Shown here one piece after another: positions 59,001-64,000 of a stretch of DNA of 64,000 bases. The stretch's first letter is position 1. Every line of letters starts with the position of its first letter. The notes below the pieces were generated by a model. The model was not told where the DNA came from. It did no database searches and saw only the letters and a list, made by a program, of their open reading frames with translations. The translations under genes and the position numbers were made by a program. The stretch is taken from NCBI GenBank assembly GCA_032622095.1, contig CP136066.1, positions 100,893,319-100,957,318 of the forward strand, written 5' to 3'. This DNA comes from Siphonodentalium dalli. Its lineage: Eukaryota; Mollusca; Scaphopoda; Gadilida; Siphonodentaliidae.

Positions 59001-61157
59001 AATTCGTATTTCATATGAAATACGCCTTATTAAATTTAATTTTAATGTGAAAAGTTGCGCGTTTTCTACCAGAGTGGTGTTTTATTGCCCGTGAATGACA
59101 TGATGCGTGTATATGTTGCGCATCACGTGGACGGTTGTTTAGTACATTAAAGTGAAGTCCAGTTCGCGTGTTAGTTGTGTGCACGGTTAGTCTAATAGCA
59201 CGGTCAGGCTAAAATAGACCGATCGGTCATTCACAGCCAGAATGCATGTGTGATGAGGGGAGAAAAATCTTTGCGATAAATCACAAAACGACTTTGTGAA
59301 AAATCACAAACACCTTTGCGATAACTCGCAGATCTTTGTGATAACTCGCAAACCTTGGCGATAAATCTCAGGCATCTTTACGATAACTCTCAAACTACTT
59401 GTTGATTATACTTTACGGTTTATCGTAAACATGTTTGAGATTTATCACAAAGGTTTGTGATTTATTGCAGATATATTGTTGTGTGTTGGCACTAATGGGC
59501 TTGAACTATGGGCAGCCATTCGGTCGGAAATTACATGAAATAAAAGTTAATGGTGGTTTGTGAAAACAACTACAATCTATTTCAAAACAATAGTCTCCAT
59601 TTTGAAACCAATGGTCGTTCTTTGATTCAATAAGAGACAATTACGTGTTAACAGATAGAGATTCACAATCAACGTTGACCGATGCAAAATTAATGTTCTA
59701 TTTTAATTTAATAGTATTCATTGTTCAACTAATATCTAATAACAAACAATTAATACACCTTTGCTCATATTCAGTAAACGTACAATCCGTTTCAATAGCC
59801 ATATTTTCTCAATCAATAGACATATTTCAAACCAATAGACGATTTCTCACGATCAGTGATTATCGTTATGAAACTAATAGACCTTATTGTAAAACTAATA
59901 ACTCATTGTAAAACTAATAAATAAAACCGTAATTAACTTATTGTAAAACTAATAACCTATTGTAAAATTAATAGACCTTATTGTAAAACTAATAACTTAT
60001 TGTAAAACCTATATCTAAAACCGTCATTAACTTATTGTAAAAATAATAACTTATTGTAAAATTAATAGACCTTATTGTAAAACTAATAATCAATAGACAT
60101 ATTTTAAACCAATATACTATTTCCCACGATCAATGATTATCGTTATCAAACTAATATCTAATAGCGGAATAAACTATTTCAGGTCAAACCAATGAGCTTA
60201 TTTGAAAATAATGATTAAAACACAAACCTATAAGCATTTCGTAAATTAACGCTAGGGGCGCTGGCCACCAATTTTGTTCGCAAAATCCGTGACGTCAGAA
60301 ATATAGAAATAAACATGGGAGTTCCCAATGTCATGTCGATGTGACGATTTGGAGTATGAGTTCACTCGGTGCAAATCAAACGACGATAAATATTCACTAT
60401 AATATATAGGACATATAGTGGAGTAGATTAAGTCAAATTTTCAAGGCAATTGTTCAAATTGTTACTAAAGCATGAAACTTTGCACATATGTACATCTTCT
60501 TTTATATTAGATATGGAGCCACGCTGAAATTTCACTTTAACCCCTCTTTTTAAGGGGTTTTCCAAATTTATAGAGCATTTCGTGATTAATTAATTATTTA
60601 ATAAATGTCGCAATTAATCTCACCATGAAATATACGATTTAAAATTAGGCATATTCAGTTCGTATGACTCTGAGAGATATAATGCCACATTTTAAGGGTA
60701 ACATTGGAACTCCCCGCCCAAGATGGTCGTCAAAATGACAGCTGAAAGAGGGAATTTGACGTTTTTTCGCTAATATCTTCTAGATCAGGTTCTGCTGTAT
60801 GGAACTGGTTCGGAAATGTGACTTCATTTTGTATTGCTCATGTTAAGAGATAATTGGAGCAATGAGTATATGTCATTCGTATGATCCAAGTCCCTCCCAC
60901 GATCCCTCAATAATTCGATTATACATAACTCGGTATGAAATTTAACCAAATATCACAGTTATGAATCTAGTCATATTTTAACAAGAATTGGACAGAACTT
61001 TGCAAATTATGACATACAATTACTTATGAATTTTTGCGCTTAAGTGCAAATATTTTACGTTTAATCACAAATCTTTTGCGCTTAAGTGGAAATATAAATT
61101 AATGCATTGATCTCCCTGAATTAATTTTAAATGGCATAGGCCTAACACATCACTCAT

Positions 61158-61532
61158 GCAAGCTTGCAAATAGCGTGTCTGTCATTTGCAGAATGAGGTC
61201 CACAGAGGGTGAATTTAGTTATGCTACCCTGCATAGCGGGCTAGCATAACTAAATTCACCCTCTGGGGGCCCTCAATCTGCTTAGGCCTCATTTTCTGGG
61301 AAGTAAGATAAAATCCATAATCGAGGCTCCAAATTGGTGAACATCACCAACTTCAACTGGGGAACTTCAATCGTATCCTAGGACTGTCATAGCAGTTGAG
61401 GGCCCTAAGCAGAATGAGGCCCCCAGAGGGTAAATTTAGTGATGCTAGCCCACTATGCGGTGTAGTGTCACTAAATTCACCCTCTGGGGACCTCATTCTA
61501 CAAATGACAGACACGCTATTTGCAGGCTTGCA
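61158..61532. mobile_element. Double-hairpin foldback MITE, copy in A2
   Basis: Duplicate of 45755-46129. At the right inner hairpin this copy reads CAGAGGGTAAATTTAG where copy 1 has CAGACGGTAAATTTAG, so it is slightly closer to a perfect hairpin. Confidence 0.75.
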
Positions 61533-61994
61533 CTCAAGTCTATATACCTGTAGGCCCATCATACAAGGGAAGCCATCCCCAGTGATCCCTAGATACCAGT
61601 ACCTTTTATGACCATGGAAATGGTATATATCTGCACAGGATATGTCTCTTTTATAAAATGTAATAGATCTCTGGGATGGAGGCACAAATTCTTAGGGACA
61701 GGGATGCTGATAATATGAAAATATGTTTTTCCCCTATTTCTATTCAATAAGTACATGTACACCACGAGGGAAGCAAGCCACAGTAACCCCTAATTCCCCT
61801 TCTATGATCATGGAAATGGTATATATTTGTGCAGGAGATGTCCCTTTAATAAAATATACTAGAGCTTTGGGAATGAGGCACCAATTTTTGGGACACCAGA
61901 GACAGAGATGCTGATTCGAGTCTGTATGGGCTACTACTATGGGCCCATAATAATATACTATGAGATGGACTCCATCATTCACAATCAGAGGGAA

Positions 61995-62426
61995 TGTGAG
62001 ATAACTACCCATTATAATCTCACAACTTGATTCAAACTATACGAATGTCCCAATATATAAAACCCCAAACTCAGATATTCGTGTTCGGTTCTCGAAACCT
62101 CACACGTCTTATTCTCAGCGAAGATATACACACAATGAAGATGGCTCCCAAATATGGGCAAGGGAAATGCCCATAACGAAGGAACCAATCCCGATGTGTA
62201 TTGCCAAACGCCTCATCTAATATGCGTCCCAAATAGTATATAAGAGACAACCACATCCCATCACCTCATGCTTTTCCTATTCCACTTCCGAGCCTCTAAT
62301 ACGTAGAGGCTCGACTATTCTAACACTAGCATCATCGATTGTCACATTTGTATACACTGCTTGTATCTTATTCACGACGTAATAAAGACTTGTACCTATA
62401 TATATCTATGTGTCCATTACCTCACA
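61995..62426 (+). mobile_element. LTR copy in A2 (432 bp)
   Basis: Full-length duplicate of the LTR at 46592-47023, with the same ends, TATA-type words, hairpin and AATAAA. It came with the duplication of A and not by its own insertion, since its left flank is also duplicated. Confidence 0.75.
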
Positions 62427-63320
62427 TAGTATTAATGATGCCGTGAACAGTTCTACGTCGCACCACACAACTTGAAGTCTCGGCCACTAGACGATCACTA
62501 CAGAGCAGAAACATTCTCAAACCGCTACTCAACCACGGGGATACAGCCTTACACTCCAGCCACGGATAGACAGCCTCACATACTAGACCAACGCATCAAT
62601 CAACGGTCAACAAACTAGACAATCTTAACCACGACTCAACCACGAGAACACAGCCTGGTGATATTGGCAGATCCGGTGATCACCAATATTCTCGTGTTGA
62701 GAATTTTTGAAAATACGACATTACACACAGACACGTACAATTTCAACCACACTTCTCCTACATCAATATATCAAGTTTTCGCCACATGCTCGGACACAGC
62801 TTCTTCAACTGTACAGTCAACAGTGCTTCTCCAGCTATAATCATTCAGTACGTCTCGAACAGAGTTTCATCAACCACAGCTAGATTACACAGTTAATCCA
62901 ACAATAAACATTCACACACGGTTCCGGACACACTTTGGTCACACACAAACTCACATCTACAAAACATTCGTTAGCTCACCTACCAGTTCCAGTATAGACA
63001 TTCATCTCTACAGATTCATGCACATCATTATTCTTGGAAATCTGGTGAGTGACCATTCACTTTATCATTGCTGCCACATACACTTTGCACACCCATTGAA
63101 AATCCCATTTCCACATTTCATCCATGCACACGCGTTGGAACAAAACAAAGACACTTTATTATACAACAATATACACTTACACAACATTTAACCGCCAAAA
63201 AAAAAAAAAAAAAAAAAATTGTACATAAAAGCCGTACATATTGTGATAATTCGCGTTAAATGCAATCCAAGAAAACAAATTATTCACCATTAAACTGTTT
63301 TAATTATATCGAACCATACA

Positions 63321-64000
63321 TGGAATGCCACTGGCGTTAAGTCCAATTTTCTATATTTGTCGTCTCTTCTGAACTCTCTAGAATATGATATTCTTGGTAT
63401 CTCCGAACATTGGCTTAACGAAGAAAGCCTGACTTTTCTACATTCTATACACCAGTCATATATTGTCCTCGGCAAACCTGGCCGTACTATAACCACGAGT
63501 ACAGGCGGCTCATTCACGCGAGATGGCGTTGCTCTCCTTGTGAACAAACGCATCGCAGCACTTGTGTTTCGATTGATACAAATAATGACCAATGCATTTG
63601 TTTACAGCTAAAATTTAACTCGACGATGACTCTCACTGTTATATAAACATACCTGCCGAGTACGAATCACAGCGATGATCACTTCAAAAATTGTCTTGAT
63701 AATGTCGCCGATCTTATATCGTTATACTCAAAATGTGGACCCGTGATTATTATGGGCGACCTCAACGTTCATTTGTGCCATTCCTACGAACATCATGTAC
63801 CTTCGGGACACGCCGATAGAATGGCTTTCGCAACAAATCTCATAGACCAGGAGAAACTGTTCTCCGTCACCACTTCATCATCATGCGAAGGGCCTCCTTA
63901 TACATTATATCCAGCATCAGTTGTGGCATCACCCAGTCGTATCGATCACATTTTACTGCCACTAGAGCTAAATGACATTACAACGAATCGTGTCATACTC
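63321..64000 (+). pseudogene. LINE endonuclease domain, 5'-truncated, runs off the window
   Basis: Directly after A2 the sequence encodes the start of an APE endonuclease: WNATG at the first base, then DILGISEHWL. After a frameshift near 63610 the coding continues with YLPSTN, MGDLNVHL (catalytic Asp and Asn) and SRIDHILLPLE up to the window end. It resembles the endonuclease of the LINE at 8637 in motif order but is a different family by sequence. Frame changes show it is not functional as it stands. There is no start codon in frame before WNATG. The most likely explanation is a 5'-truncated LINE inserted into A2; the reverse transcriptase should lie beyond 64000. Confidence 0.82.

Larger units (their letters stand above)
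54217..59185 (-). repeat. Inverted arm B' (4.97 kb)
   Basis: Reverse complement of B with scattered single-base differences (for example near 51127 versus 56093, 49743 versus 57476, and 48889 versus 58331) and one extra 162-bp unit. It has G-runs where B has C-runs. At its outer end five bases (GTTAG, 59186-59190), absent from the corresponding place in B, lead into the second copy of A. Confidence 0.95.
59191..63320 (+). repeat. Large direct repeat A, copy 2 (4130 bp)
   Basis: Second copy of 43788-47917 in the same orientation. Its left end is fused to the outer end of B' in the middle of a repeat unit, and its right end is fused to LINE endonuclease sequence. It contains the short-repeat block, the double-hairpin MITE (61158-61532) and a complete LTR (61995-62426). 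Confidence 0.95.

Noticed and set aside
48035-59185. Inverted arms as a pure hairpin-read artefact
   Set aside because: Not excluded, but single-base differences and a one-unit difference in the 162-bp array argue against a simple copy of one read; kept as a test in the findings.

Overview
The window is AT-rich eukaryotic DNA, almost certainly from an invertebrate animal and plausibly a mollusc or another lophotrochozoan. The taxonomic call is an inference from the mix of CYP2-like P450, Helitrons, hAT, TTAA-type MITEs and LINEs, not from a diagnostic gene. Only one piece of ordinary host coding sequence is convincing: the first exon of a CYP2-like cytochrome P450 (36673-37045, + strand). Nearly everything else is mobile or repetitive DNA, much of it nested, with boundaries that can be read to the base.

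Layout. 1-2620: spacer, a Helitron-like remnant ending at 1158, and about eight copies of a degenerate ~155-bp repeat. 2625-21449: two head-to-tail copies of one ~6.9-kb LINE (ORF1 plus an APE endonuclease / reverse transcriptase ORF2). Copy 1 carries a 3193-bp foldback transposon in ORF1 with a perfect 8-bp target duplication. Copy 2 carries a 1805-bp composite element (two 452-bp MITEs around a 902-bp middle) in ORF1 with a 4-bp target duplication. Each copy is the empty-site control for the other. Both copies share the same stop and frameshift in ORF2.

21500-35600: a TTAA-flanked MITE (two copies), a hAT element containing a Harbinger-like element containing that MITE, a second hAT-like element containing a mariner-type MITE, a degraded third hAT-like element and a small foldback MITE. 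36600-39200: the P450 exon, a perfect palindrome, two abutting Helitrons and a broken copy of the P450 exon beside the second Helitron's 5' end. 39200-43790: spacer, a diverged repeat block, a LINE 3' fragment and an array of small palindromes.

43788-63320 is the most unusual part. A 4130-bp segment (A) occurs twice in direct orientation, 15403 bp apart. Between the copies lie two nearly identical inverted arms (B 48035-52840 and B' 54217-59185) around a 1376-bp spacer (C), giving A-B-C-B'-A. Part of this can be read as a non-coding LTR retrotransposon: LTR 46592-47023, ~7 kb of gene-free interior, then the start of a second LTR at 54053 that is cut off where B' begins. The arms contain 138-bp and 162-bp tandem repeats with built-in hairpins. 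The right-hand A copy runs directly into the endonuclease domain of a different LINE, which continues past the window end.
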